Assembly (NCBI GenBank): GCA_004764695.1
Contig: SMSO01000014.1
Coordinates: 4,432,845-4,496,844, forward strand
Length of the DNA: 64,000 nucleotides
Reading direction: 5' to 3'
Source: Schizochytrium sp. TIO01
Taxonomy: Eukaryota > Sar > Bigyra > Thraustochytrida > Thraustochytriidae
A program made the position numbers and the translations under genes. Numbering within the stretch: the stretch's first letter is position 1; each line of letters starts with the position of its first letter. Below the pieces are notes generated by a model. It was given only the letters and a program-made list of their open reading frames with translations. It had not been told where the DNA came from and did not search any database. This document shows, piece after piece, positions 53,731-64,000 of the stretch.

Positions 53731-55353
53731 TCTAACGATGCCGACTTTGAAGAAGATCAGCAAATCAATCCATCGATCAGCCAGTCCTTCAGTTTGCTGA
53801 CTTACCGGTTCTATTGATTCATCGATTCTTTGTCTGCTGGGAATGATGGATGCTCAAGAATGATGGATGCTCAACGATGAAGTGAAACGGAGTGAAACGG
53901 AGTGAGATGAGATGGAATGGAGTCGCGAATCGTAGGATAACGAGCTCTCGCGAAGATAGCGATGCAATGCATATGCAATCGGTGCTTTGGTTCTCTAAGA
54001 ATGTAGGTATCACCGGCTTTTGATCCCCTCTAACCAGCTCTCTTTTATATCATTTCACGTTCTTGACCACGCGTATCTTATTTTAGTTTCCTCCAGTAGA
54101 GAGTTTTAAATTAAAATTTAGCAAGACAAGACAAGAAAAGAAAAGAAAAGAAAAGCTTTTTGATTCAAAATCAAACAAATGTTTTATCTTATGCATTATT
54201 AAAAACAATCTTTCCTTCTTCCGGCGCAGTGTGCTAGTATCTTGCTACATCTTATCGTAACAGTGGCAGCCGTGCTAGAAAAAGAAAAAAGAAAAAAAAT
54301 AGAGAAGGGCGCTCACTCTTTCTCTCTTTCTTTCGTTTCATTCATTCATTGGTTTCCCGCATTGCAACGCTCGCGAAGCTCTCAGGTATCCTGCGAAGAA
54401 TGCCAATAGGGGGACAGACCTTCTCCAGGGACCCTCGAGAGCTCCTTTTCAAGCCTTCTCAGAGTCCTTTGCGGTTTTCTTCTTCGTCAATCTATGGTTT
54501 GCTTCGAGTTGGTCTTCTCTTTTTGGCCTCCTTCTGCTTTTGCTTTTCTCTTTACCGATCATTTCATTTCATTTCTATTCATTTCATTTCTATTCATCTC
54601 ATTTCTATTCATCTCATGTCACTGTTTTCTATTTGTACATTCAACTAAATCGTTTCATCGACATCTGTTCGATTAAAAACTAAAGATTATCCAACAAAGG
54701 GAGAGAAAGGAAGGAAGAAAGAAAAGCGGAAAAGGCTTTCTTTCTTATTCTTGCAAAGCTCTTTCTTGGTCTGATAGACAATGACAATGCGGTTGAGGCG
54801 CCAATGACGTGCGCTCTGCGAAAGCGATGACGACCGTCCGTGCATAAGAGAGCGCCCAAACGCAACGAGGGAGGCCTATCCAGAGAGGAGAGAGCGGGAA
54901 GAACTGAGTGGGCACGGCGAAGAAAGCACCGCGGAACTCTCTTCGAACGAGGGCAAACCATCCGATGATGCTTTCTTTTCTTTTCCAGTTCTTTTCACCC
55001 ATAGCTTTTCTTTCATTATTAACTCAAGTTCTTCGCTGGAAAGTAAAGCTTTATTTTTTTAATATAAAATTTAATTAACAGTACCTGTTCTCGTGGTGTA
55101 TACCTATTTTCATTGAAAAAAAGAAAAGAGAGAAAAGAAAGAGAGAAAAGAAAGAAAGAAAGAAAGAAAAATAAAGTAAAGCGTCAGAATAATTAAAACT
55201 TTAAAACTCTAAATCATTAAAACTTTAAATAAATCTTTACCTCCAGAAGATACTATTTTGGGAACACCAACAAACATCAGTCGCCGATCATCGAGCTCAA
55301 TGCTGCAGCAGCAGCTCTTCCTGGCGGTCGGTGGCGGAGGCCGCTGCGCTTAG
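53731..55353. other. AT-rich spacer with microsatellites and short GC patches
   Basis: Contains (AAAAG)n at about 54,120-54,155, a CATTT/CTATT-rich repeat at 54,565-54,620, and GAAA runs at about 55,120-55,170. GC-rich patches at 54,350-54,500 and 54,770-54,960 are open in more than one frame on both strands. No gene supported. Confidence 0.4.
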
Positions 55354-55704
55354 CCGGTAGCGCAGCTCCACTGCCGCCTCCCTCCCTCGGAGAACGCGGT
55401 GCCTCGCGAACTAGTGCCCACCCGCTTCGTTTCCCAGGTCCCAGCCTCGTTTCTGGTCGAGCTGGAAACCTTAGAAACTCGAGAAAGATCGAAGAAGCGC
55501 ATTTGGGAGAAGAGCAGTATAGCCACGAAGAAGAAGGAAGGTTTGGATTGCACGGGAGTCAGGAAAGAACCCCAGTTCGTCTCGGTTTGGTCCTGAGGGC
55601 CTGGCAGAAGAGATAATATCCGCTTCTACTTGAACCAGGAGAACTTTGAGGTCAAGTTCATGAGGTTCGTGGCCAAACGGCCTTCAGTGCAAACCGCTGT
55701 TTAG
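55354..55704 (+). pseudogene. Coding-like block interrupted by an in-frame TGA
   Basis: After a cttag acceptor-like site the frame reads 80 codons (including ELVPTRFVSQVPASFLVELE and RERSKKRIWEKSSI), stops at TGA 55594-55596, then continues in the same frame for 35 codons (DNIRFYLNQENFEVKFMRFV) to TAG 55702. Both halves have protein-like composition. I recognise no family. It may be a relic gene, a real C-terminus followed by chance, or an intron-containing gene. A minus-strand frame over the 5' part (LRYRLSAAASATDRQEELLL) is also open, so strand is not certain. Confidence 0.28.
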
Positions 55705-57204
55705 CTCTTGAAAACAGTGCAAGATCTGCGAAACCCAAAATAGCAGCAACATGAGCAGCAGCTTCTGTGTGATGATTAGTGTGTGCCTTCAGTGAGAACA
55801 AAAACCTACAGACAGGAACTTTGTCGTATAGGCTGAGAACCCGCACAGGATCAATTTGATTTCTTGAATGAACGAATTGAGTTGACCTTAGAATTACGAG
55901 CTCTGCATTGAAGCTGTTGATGATTATTGCGCGAGAGAATGTGACTTTGAGTCTTAGAGGATGACTCTTCCCCCGATCTCTGAAACCCTGGTCTTCAGCT
56001 TGTAGCATCCTTTAGACCTGACCTTTAGCCACAGACGCCTCGACGTATGAAGGTCGAATTATAGTACCTTTTTGAAGAGATCTATGATGAATCTGCAAAC
56101 TTGTTGAGGGACGCTAACTCTATTCTATCATTGCACTGCACTGAGTGGATAGGTCAGAGGTTGCGCAATATTGAAGATGTGCTTTAGTGCTTCAGGATAA
56201 AAGATTGCGTCAATCGAGGTGGAGAATGTGTTATTGCTTCAACTTCATGCGATAACTTGCCGTTTCTTTCGACACATGACATAGGTTAGATGAATAAATA
56301 GTAAATCCAAATCTTCTTCCTTTGCCGGTTGAATAATTGTCAGCTCAAAGAGTTTCAACCAAGGAATTGAATTCTCAGATGGAAGAAGCACTTCCAGGAG
56401 GCTCTCGAAGGAGCTGCTCAACAACAAATAATGACAGTGAAACCTCTAATAAATCGCAAAGGCAGCCAAAGAACCCTCGAAAGTAGAGTTCCTTCATTGC
56501 ACATGAAAGTGCTTCTTTTCGATCTCGCTTCGTCCACCTTGAATGACTGTGAGGCCTTTTCATAATTCACTCGCCAAACGAAAAAAGAATTCATTTCATC
56601 TTCTCTGGTCAGCACAAGCACTTGAGTTTTTTGCCCACGATTATTCCGAGCTGACCGCCCTCCGTCATAAACTGATCTTCAGTTTCTTCTGGAGCAGCTT
56701 CAGGTCCCTCATAAGCATCAAGCTCAACCCAGCAAGTCCCTAAATCGTGCGTTCTCTAGTGGTTTGTCTCTTCATGACCTCAAGTCATGTGATTTATAAA
56801 TAGACGAAACGCCATCGCTTCTGTTCTGCATTGACGGCAACCACAATCGTCCCGACAAAGATCAACGGTTCTTCTTCTTCCCCATCCGCTTTGCATTGCA
56901 AGAGCATTTCCCCAATTCTTTATTTTTATACTCCACTAAAAAGGTACATTAAGACCTTGACAACTTGAAATCCTTAAAATATAAAATATGCATCGCTCAA
57001 TCTCTCAATCAATCAATCAATCTATTGAGTATAAGTACCATACTGAGCGCCCATAACCAAAGATCGCGCCATTCGAAACAAAACAACAGCTATTCTCACG
57101 CAGAGGAGACTCATGGGTGCAGTCTCTACTGCGTCGTAGTAGCTGCGCCGAAGCAGCGTCTGCGTGCTATTTTGGATCAGATCAGAGTGATATCCTCGTC
57201 ATCA
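55705..57204. other. Intergenic or relic region, no supported gene
   Basis: Moderate GC, many short frames on both strands, no motif. The stretch 55,705-56,760 has no long simple repeats; 56,890-57,050 is AT-rich with a short (AATC)n run near 57,005. Confidence 0.35.
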
Positions 57205-57748
57205 TCACTTTGACGCCCAATCTCGAAAAGAAGCTTCTTCCTCTTCTTTTTCTTTTTCTTCTTCTTCTTCTTCTTCTTCTTCTGTGATGACCACGGATAT
57301 GGTATGAACGTACGAATAGCTATCTATCAGGTGCCTTTCAAGTTCTTCAATGTACTTTGGTGGTTCTGTCATCACGATCGTCAAGCGAGTTATCGCAACG
57401 AAGGGAGGGCTTGCCTCGTAGAGTTTGGAATAGCCAGCTGCTAGTCTACTGCCTGCGACGCTGTGGGTGTGCGATCACTGCCGATTCAAGAGTCGTCTTG
57501 GCGGCATTCGCAATCTTTCCTGAGATCGTGGCAACAATTGCAAATCGCGCAAAGACAGCCCTCAAAGCCTGAACTCAAGCCGGAACGCGGCACCGACTTC
57601 GCGCTGGTCTCGAAGTTCAGGAAGGCTGCAGTGCAATGCCATCTTCACATTGTGCGCCGCCGTGCTTTCTTGAAACCTGCGAGATCCGTAGATTCTGCTG
57701 ACTAAGCGAGTGATCCTTTTTCCGCCGCTGCCAAAGTCATCATAACTT
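57205..57748 (-). pseudogene. Frame-shifted coding relic or unassembled gene
   Basis: Three successive minus-strand frames read protein-like without overlap of sense. First (57,748-57,562): FGSGGKRITRLVSRIYGSRR and VKMALHCSLPELRDQREVG. Second (about 57,575-57,446): AVFARFAIVATISGKIANAA. Third (about 57,445-57,205): YSKLYEASPPFVAITRLTIV, PPKYIEELERHLIDSYSYV, then a Glu/Lys run and FRDWASK-stop. Each is cut by a stop, and no good GT-AG junction joins them, so two frameshifts would be needed. The Glu run is a (GAA)n microsatellite. Family unknown. Confidence 0.33.
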
Positions 57749-58210
57749 TATTTTTTTAAAGTTTATGTATTTATGTATTTATTTTTAATTGAAAGAAGTG
57801 TTTATTTTTTTTTTTTAAAAAATATAAAAATCTAATGTATATCTCTCTATATACCCTGTTTATCGATTTCTCTTTGCCGGTCTTTCTGCAAATCTTCAGG
57901 TTATGCAATGCAACGCAATGCGAGTGCATTGAAAAGGGTCCGAAGGGCGTCCTTGGTAGCTGATTACTGCGAAAGGGCCGTCCTCAGCCCCCTTCGATCA
58001 GCTTTCTCGCAGCTTGGACGTCCCTTGCTCCGCCTCTCACGGCCCAATCTGCGCGGTCTGACCCTGCGGAGAATTAACAACTTTGATATCTTAGCATCAC
58101 TTTCTGAGTAAAAAGAAAGGGGTTCCTTTTTCTTTAAGTACTGTAGTCTCCATCCAAGCTTTTTCATTTTTTTTTTTCTTCTCTCTCTCTTCATGTTTTC
58201 ATGTTTTCAT

Positions 58211-58211
<1 letters not shown>

Positions 58212-58245
<34 letters not shown>
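58212..58245. repeat. Poly-T tract
   Basis: About 34 consecutive T, preceded by three ATGTTTTC units. It lies between two GC-rich islands in the repeat mosaic. Confidence 0.9.
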
Positions 58246-58253
<8 letters not shown>

Positions 58254-59550
58254 ATTAGAAGTAGTAGTATTCTTAATATGTGTATTTTAAAAATATATCA
58301 TATTAAATTATTAAAAACCTCACTTGGTTGTAAAAGAGGTGGTTAGGTTAGAGGGTGAGCTCAAACAAAGAAGTTTTTCCAAAGAAGGAACTTCTTTTGA
58401 AAAAGTAAAGGACCTGAGGACATCTTGGAATCTATTCGTAAAGAGCGCATTAGTTGGTAAGATTGGTCGATCCATCCGCCGCGTCATTTTATAGAGGGTT
58501 CGTCCTTATTCTGCGAGGTTTCCAAAAGGTTTTGGGTGTCCTTGCGCGGTTTTGCTTGATCGTGGTGCCAAAGTATCATGGTATCCGCAACTTAGTTCGT
58601 ACACTAACTAACTGGCGTGCGCAGGTGTGCGTTTTACGTTAGCTGGTAGGTAGGTGTAGGTCCTAGCTATTCTCCGCAACCCTTTTCGCGCACCACAGAT
58701 AATATATGGGGACTCTTGCCTTTTTACTCCATTACTCATAGATGCAGTCACTACTTATCTTTAAAAGTTGTTCTGCTATTTTGTTTTTGTCTTTAACAGA
58801 ATAAAAGGTATTCATACTTCTTATTTAATATATTTTGAATCATAGTGTGTTACTTTTAATTATATTTTAATTCAAAAAGAGCTGAAGGGGGAAAAGGTAA
58901 AAGAGAAGAAAAGAAATGAGAGTAAGGAAGATTGCTTTGCTTTGCTTTTTCTTTTTCCTCCTCTTCACTGTTGCGATGACCCCTTCTTTGTTTTTTCTAC
59001 GTCCGTCTGAAATTCATTTCTCTTGAAGCTACCAAAGTGCCGCGGATGCTTCCTGAAGCGTGCTTGTTTCCCCGTCGTTCGTTCTGTTCTCTTCGCGTAA
59101 TGGAAGCGCGAGCAGCACGCCCATTCATCCCCTCACACCTTTCACCTAGTACCTAGTTAATAATAGGTAATTAATTATCTAGCATTTCGAAATGTTTTTG
59201 ATTAAAGTCAAAACCCTCTTAGGGGAGCTTACATAGCTAGATACTAGAAGGCACGAGCTTTGTTTCTTCTCATTCACGCACTGTCGCGCACTGTAATTCG
59301 ATTGGAAAGCCTCAGACTTTGGATGCTCAGACTTTGGTTGTTCATCAACCTATTCCGGTGTGTTTGCCTTTGTTTACACCGTATCAATGGCTTTGGAATG
59401 GTGAAGGAAGGGTTAGTCACAGCAGAATACCGACACGAAACACGCACGGATATCATTGAATGCTCAAGGTTGTTGGTAATAGGGGGTTGATTTAGAACGA
59501 GCCGCAGCCAACCACTGCCACGATGCGACAGATGTTGCCTGCCCGGGGAC

Positions 59551-59910
59551 CTATCTCGCCATCTCTCGAGGACGAGAACCCACGCCAGGCAAGCCCAAGT
59601 CGAGGTCTGCAAGCGTCCCCGTCGGTTTGTCGATCGATAGGTTGAGCTCGAGCGAGCGTCTTCCATGGAGATCAGGAGCATTTCGGTTCGTCGTTACCAC
59701 GGTGATATCGACGCTATCGGGTACCTGGAATTGTAGTAGTTTTGGGCTTCCACTGTTGTCGATATCTTGGGAGCGTCGCTCGCTCGAGGGTTTTGACAGC
59801 GCCCTCGCACGTGAAGACACTGCACGAACCAGCAACCTCAAGTCGAGCAACTTGAAGGAGGGGGTGCCACCCGCTAGGTTGGGGCAAGATTGTAACGGTG
59901 TTCTCGACAT
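59551..59910 (-). CDS. Possible exon, beta-rich protein segment
   Basis: A 119-codon minus-strand frame (ATG 59910) whose second half, LQFQVPDSVDITVVTTNRNA then LHGRRSLELNLSID, has alternating hydrophobic residues as in a beta-sandwich domain. A gtgggt donor-like site follows LDLGLPG. The frame is also open on the plus strand over much of its length. A partly similar segment (SCPN, then FKL) occurs at about 60,890-60,930 on the same strand. No family recognised. Confidence 0.25.
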   Translation of the reverse strand: MSRTPLQSCPNLAGGTPSFKLLDLRLLVRAVSSRARALSKPSSERRSQDIDNSGSPKLLQFQVPDSVDITVVTTNRNAPDLHGRRSLELNLSIDKPTGTLADLDLGLPGVGSRPREMAR

Positions 59911-61425
59911 GGAAATTGGCAGCTTTAGTCGCTCTTGTTGAGGTAGGTAGGTCAGCGCAACGTGCTACAACTCACACGAAGGGCTTCCTTCTTCTACAGC
60001 TAGCTGCAAGCAAGCAAGCAAGTCTTGCCCAATACCGTCAGCACAGGCGGTTTGTTTGTCCGTGTGTGTCTGTCTACCTGTCTGTCTGTTTGTCTATCCT
60101 TGAAGCTCGGTGCTGCCGCTTAGAAGGCCCTTTCGCAAGAATCGCAGACCTCATGACATCAGGCTAATTTGTTCATGTACTCGCATCGTCGTCAACCCTA
60201 TCCTGAAGGCTAGTGCTAGTGCTCCGCCGTTGTTGTTAATCCTCAACCCGGCCATTAACATCCACGACCTTGAATTTACCTTCTTCGCCTTCTCTCTCTA
60301 TTGATGGCGCTGATGGCAGGAGCAAACTCATGGTGCGGCGGTGCAGTGCGAGGCTGGCTAGGTCGCGGCTCCAAGCCTGGGCCTGAGCTTAAGCTTGAGC
60401 TTGCTTGGCAGCGGTTCATTCATTGCTGCTGCGCATTTTACAAATTCACAAGCTCACGAAACCACTCGAGGAGGGCTCGGAAGATATTGAAGGTAGCTAG
60501 CTAGAATTCGGCGACTGCATTCTCTCATCTTATTCACTCACTCACTCACCCATTCATTCCTTTCACTCATCACAGAACCAGGTTGAACTCTAGAAGCTCA
60601 GCTGCGTGATGGCATCTTTGGCGCAGCCGCACAGCAGCAGTAGCAGCAGCAGAAGCAGAAATAGCAGCAGAAGCAGAAATAGCAGCAGCTTCGTATCGAT
60701 GTTGGCCTCCTCGAGCCATGATCTGTGAATGCCGATCACAGCCACATTTTGGCTTGGAATTCGTGAACCCGAAACCATTGTAAAAGCCTCAACCTGCCAA
60801 AGGTGCTACCAACTAGGATGAAAATCGTCGTCATCCTTGTCGTGGAGGACGCAAATGGGTTGCGCGGCCCTCGCTCTGGTAACTTGAAGGTGGGGTTGTC
60901 GGGGTTGGGACATGACATGGCTAACCTTGCACCCTTTCGAGAGGCTGGCCACAAAGCATCCCGTCCTCGTCTTGAGCTCGAGCCCTGCTCCTCCTCATCG
61001 CGAATAGCTGCAACCTCCGTCCACCATCCATCTTCATCTTCATTGCACCGTTTCGATCTATGATCTCTTGGCCACATGGCCAAACGCGGTCGTCATTGTA
61101 GTCGTCATGCTTGCTTGCTGCCGCTTGCTAGCTAGCTAGCTTTGTGGCGCTGCTTGGGCCACCAACCACTCCCAACCCCCACTCGAACAACCAGTCGTCC
61201 TGGCGCGAGAACAGGTTGGTTCGCGAGAAGCGGCACCAGCGAGCGCTTCAGCGGCTTCACCAGCGGAGGCTCGCAGCCTCTCATTTCGCGATGCATGCAT
61301 GATCCCGTGCCGCCCAAGAAAGCACTTTGCAGAACCATCGCAGTGTCAGATTTGGCAGAAAGCGAAAGTCAGAACTTTGAACTAACTATACTATTCTATC
61401 CCATAATAACGAGGCGCCTGAATTG

Positions 61426-61580
61426 TTTGAATTCGAATAGTTTGAATAGTTTGAATTTGAATTTGAATTTGAATAGTTTGAATTTGAATTTGAATTTGAA
61501 TTTGAATTTGAATTGTTTGAATTTGAATTTGAATTGTTTGAATTTGAATTTGAATTGTTTGAATTTGGATTTTGAATTGT
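61426..61580. repeat. (GAATTT)n-type hexamer repeat
   Basis: About 150 bases of gaattt, gaatag and gaattg units. On + it reads as Leu-Asn repeats within a longer open frame (61,142-61,714); on - as Lys-Phe or Ile-Gln repeats. The period is a multiple of three, so the repeat keeps all frames open and proves nothing about coding. Confidence 0.88.
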
Positions 61581-63070
61581 TTGAATTGAAGAAGAAAGAA
61601 AGAGCGCACCGCACTGCCTACTGCCTCCTATGCCCTCGCGTAGGCACTGCTAACCGCGATGTAGTTTGGTCTCGCGTCTCACTGTGTAATTACTTAGTTT
61701 GGGTGAGAAAGTAGTGACGACCAATTACTTTCTTTTACTTCCTCTGTGATGATGGCAATCTCAGCCAAAAGGCTCTGTTTGTTGGGTTTTCAATTGATGG
61801 AGCGATACTTAAGCAAGTGAGTGAGCAGGCAAGTAATTAATTAATTGATTAATTAAGTAAGTAAGTATGTAAATAAGCAATTCCTCTGACCCCTTTGACC
61901 TTTCCTGAAAGGTTCATCGCAAATGTTTTAAGAGGGGAAATAATCATCAATTTTAGTTTCGTTTTGTTTTTTAAATTAAAAAGCAAAAGCAAAAGCAAAA
62001 ACTTTGCCTTCCTTCGTTAGATTCTTATTGCCTTATCAACCCTCGAACGATGAAATGAGAAGGTCTTCATTGATTGATTGATTGATTAATTAATTAATTG
62101 AATTGAATGATCGATTGAATCTCTCTACCTGTAGCAAGAAAGAGAAGAAGCGACTTGAACGAGCGGGAGCAGCCTCGGCCTCTCTCTGAAAGCTCCGCAG
62201 CGCCGCTCAATCGAAAGGGCCTCAAGAGGGAACGAAAGGGAATGGGGGAGTGGCTGAGCTTGGAATCGAATCGGGTTTCGCCCAAAGATTAAAGAGAGAG
62301 CTCTTTCTTTTCTGTTTCTTTTAACTTCATTATTTTAGGTAGAAAAAACAAAATATTCTAAAGAAAAAGAAGCGAAGCAAAAAGTAGGTAAAAGGGGGAA
62401 AGAGAAACTGCTTTAAATAGAGGTTATTGGCGAGTGCTCTTTTGGGGTTTCTGACCACTCACTCTCTCGTTCATTCGCCTTCATTTGTCGCGATTGGAGA
62501 ACTCAATCACTCAATCAGAGACAACCTGCGAAACGTGGGCAACTTGCCTTGCTCGAAGAGGGAGATTGTTCGATAAAGTCGAGTACAAACAAAGGATCGA
62601 TGGGCAATCGACGATCGCGAAGTACACTCCATCCAATTCAATTCAGAAGCACTCCGAAGAAGTTGTAGACGAAGATGGCAAAGCAAACAGTGATAATAAG
62701 AGTGAGAACAAACAAACAAACAAACTCACATAATAAATAAAACCTTTCAAGTTCTTTCTTTACACTCCTTTCTAATCGCTTCGCTCGCAGCGCCTCAATA
62801 GTCTATGAATGCGTAGGCATAAGTAAGTAAGTAGGTAGCACCTAGCTAGCGCCGCTTATTTCCTTCGCACTCCGGAACGCTTCGAGAGCGTGCCAGTTTA
62901 AGCAAATAAGCCTGCGTTTTGGCTTCTGCAGCAGGGCACCTGCGTTCCTTTTGATCTGAAGAAGGCGACGAGCCGAAGAAGACCCTCGAAGATCACGAGG
63001 AATGAGCTGTTTGCTGAGCTTTGCGCAAGTTGCGAAGATTTCGAAGGGCTCTTTTCGAGATGCGCGAGAC

Positions 63071-63201
63071 TCTCTTTTTCTTTCCTTTTCTCTCCTTTTC
63101 ATTCCTTTTCTCTCCTTTTCATTCCTTCTCTCTCTTTTTCTTTCCTTTTCTCTCCTTTTCATTCCTTTTCTCTCCTTTTCATTCTTTTTCTCTCCTTTTC
63201 G
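63071..63201. repeat. Polypyrimidine tandem repeat, about 20-bp unit
   Basis: Units of the form ttttctctccttttcattcc repeat about six times with small changes. Nearly all bases on + are pyrimidines, so the tract could adopt triplex DNA. It is not coding. Confidence 0.88.
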
Positions 63202-63851
63202 AGGCCCATTTCACTATTAATTACATCGTTAGGTTGGTTGGTTGGGCGCCATGGTAGGACCCGCTAGGACCTCCTAGGCAGCACAAGTGACCCTCCCTTT
63301 CTTTCCGTATATCAATCACTTTACCTGCTTTGGACAGAAATGAGCGAATGAAAGAGAATTCTGATGCTTCTCATCGCACAACTTCTTCTTCTTCGAGTGC
63401 CATGAAAAAGCGCGGCAGAGAAAGAGCCTTATTCCCCTTGAAGGCGGCTCCTCCGCTGACAGCTGTCTATCTATCTGCCAAAGTAGTTTGATAGATCGAT
63501 GGCAGCGCTCTTTCTTTCCACGCGCAGCGAATGCTTTCTTTCCCTTCTGCCTCGCAGCGAAAATTGAAAATGCCACGAAAACTTTGACGGCAGGAAGTCG
63601 CCGGCTACCCGTTACTATAGTAGTCAGATAGCACCAGAAAAGTCAGCACTGCCGAAAAGACGAAGAAATAAGAACGGAAAATGAAATGAATGAATGAAAG
63701 AAAGAAAGGAATCGGAAGTGACTAGTTAAAGAAAACATCGCCCGAAAAGGCACTTTGAAACGAATAAACATTGAAAGAGTTTTACTTTAAAATGCAAACA
63801 AACAGCAACAAATAACATAAATAATGAAAATAATAAAATTATACAATACTT

Positions 63852-63888
63852 TTAAAGAAAGAAAGAAAGAAAGAAAGAAAGAAAAAAA
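63852..63888. repeat. (GAAA)n microsatellite
   Basis: About seven GAAA units ending in an A run, near the window end. Confidence 0.85.
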
Positions 63889-64000
63889 GTCTATGAAGGC
63901 AGACAGGCAATACTGTAGGAATCCCTCTGCCTTGGATAGTAGTAGTTGCAGACAGCCAAAGAGAGGCTGTGCAGGAGTGGCAGAGAAAGCACTCCCGATC

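Larger units (their letters stand above)
57749..64000. other. Mosaic of simple repeats and GC-rich islands
   Basis: About 6.2 kb to the window end with no gene I can assemble. GC-rich, coding-like islands lie at about 57,900-58,080, 58,360-58,640, 59,270-59,950, 60,100-60,500, 60,590-61,080, 61,140-61,400, 62,110-62,280, 62,470-62,700, 62,850-63,080 and 63,350-63,640. They are separated by AT-rich DNA and microsatellites. Most islands are open on both strands. The clearest is listed separately. Confidence 0.4.

Noticed and set aside
55594-55596. Selenocysteine codon
   Set aside because: No known selenoprotein context and no SECIS-like hairpin recognised downstream. A relic is the simpler reading.
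61142-61714. 190-codon frame with Leu-Asn repeats
   Set aside because: Its length comes mainly from the hexamer repeat, which keeps all frames open. The first 60 codons look protein-like but have no start context or homologue I recognise.
1-64000. tRNA and rRNA genes
   Set aside because: I looked for T-loop and anticodon-arm patterns and rRNA core words. None had the required partners. A tRNAscan/Infernal run would settle it.

Overview
The window is nuclear DNA from a protist: widely spaced genes on both strands, GT-AG introns, no operons and many microsatellites. A secreted sulfatase with a Ser/Ala-Pro-Thr-rich stalk recalls stramenopile surface proteins. A Tubby-like protein and a PIH1 dynein-assembly factor fit a lineage with cilia. 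My best guess is a stramenopile such as a thraustochytrid; this is inference, not proof.

Left part (1-18.4 kb) is housekeeping-rich. It holds the 3' end of THOC3 (+), a Tubby-like gene (-), a small two-exon OB-fold gene (+), a five-exon CINP homologue (-), a three-exon calcineurin B-like gene (-), a coiled-coil gene (+), a PIH1-domain gene (-), ribosomal P0 (-), SF3B5 (-) and BCAS2/SPF27 (+). THOC3, SF3B5 and BCAS2 all act in mRNA processing or export, and the last two are divergent neighbours.

From 18.4 to 22.9 kb I see no gene. A sulfatase (+) follows, then a TPR protein with a TIR-like N-terminal region (-). After a frame-broken partial copy (about 28.98-30.17 kb) comes the main feature of the window: one minus-strand gene from 40,067 down to 30,423. 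I reconstruct 18 coding exons: a 53-nt start exon, fifteen 84-nt exons each encoding exactly one 28-residue leucine-rich repeat, a 237-nt linker exon, and a 2,674-nt last exon with a protein kinase and two Cys/His zinc modules of RING/IBR (RBR) type. All introns are in the same phase, the exon lengths sum to 1,408 codons, and exon-plus-intron units of about 439 bp are repeated nearly unchanged. LRR copy number could therefore change without breaking the frame.

40.1-46.2 kb is mostly empty, apart from one weak ORF next to a large intact DENND4-type Rab GEF gene (46.2-50.8 kb, +). From 50.8 kb to the end the DNA is a mosaic of AT-rich simple repeats and GC-rich islands of 100-500 bp. The islands look coding, but their frames are often broken or open on both strands. 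I support one small two-exon gene there (53.2-53.7 kb) and list the other islands at low confidence, probably relics or exons of genes I cannot assemble.
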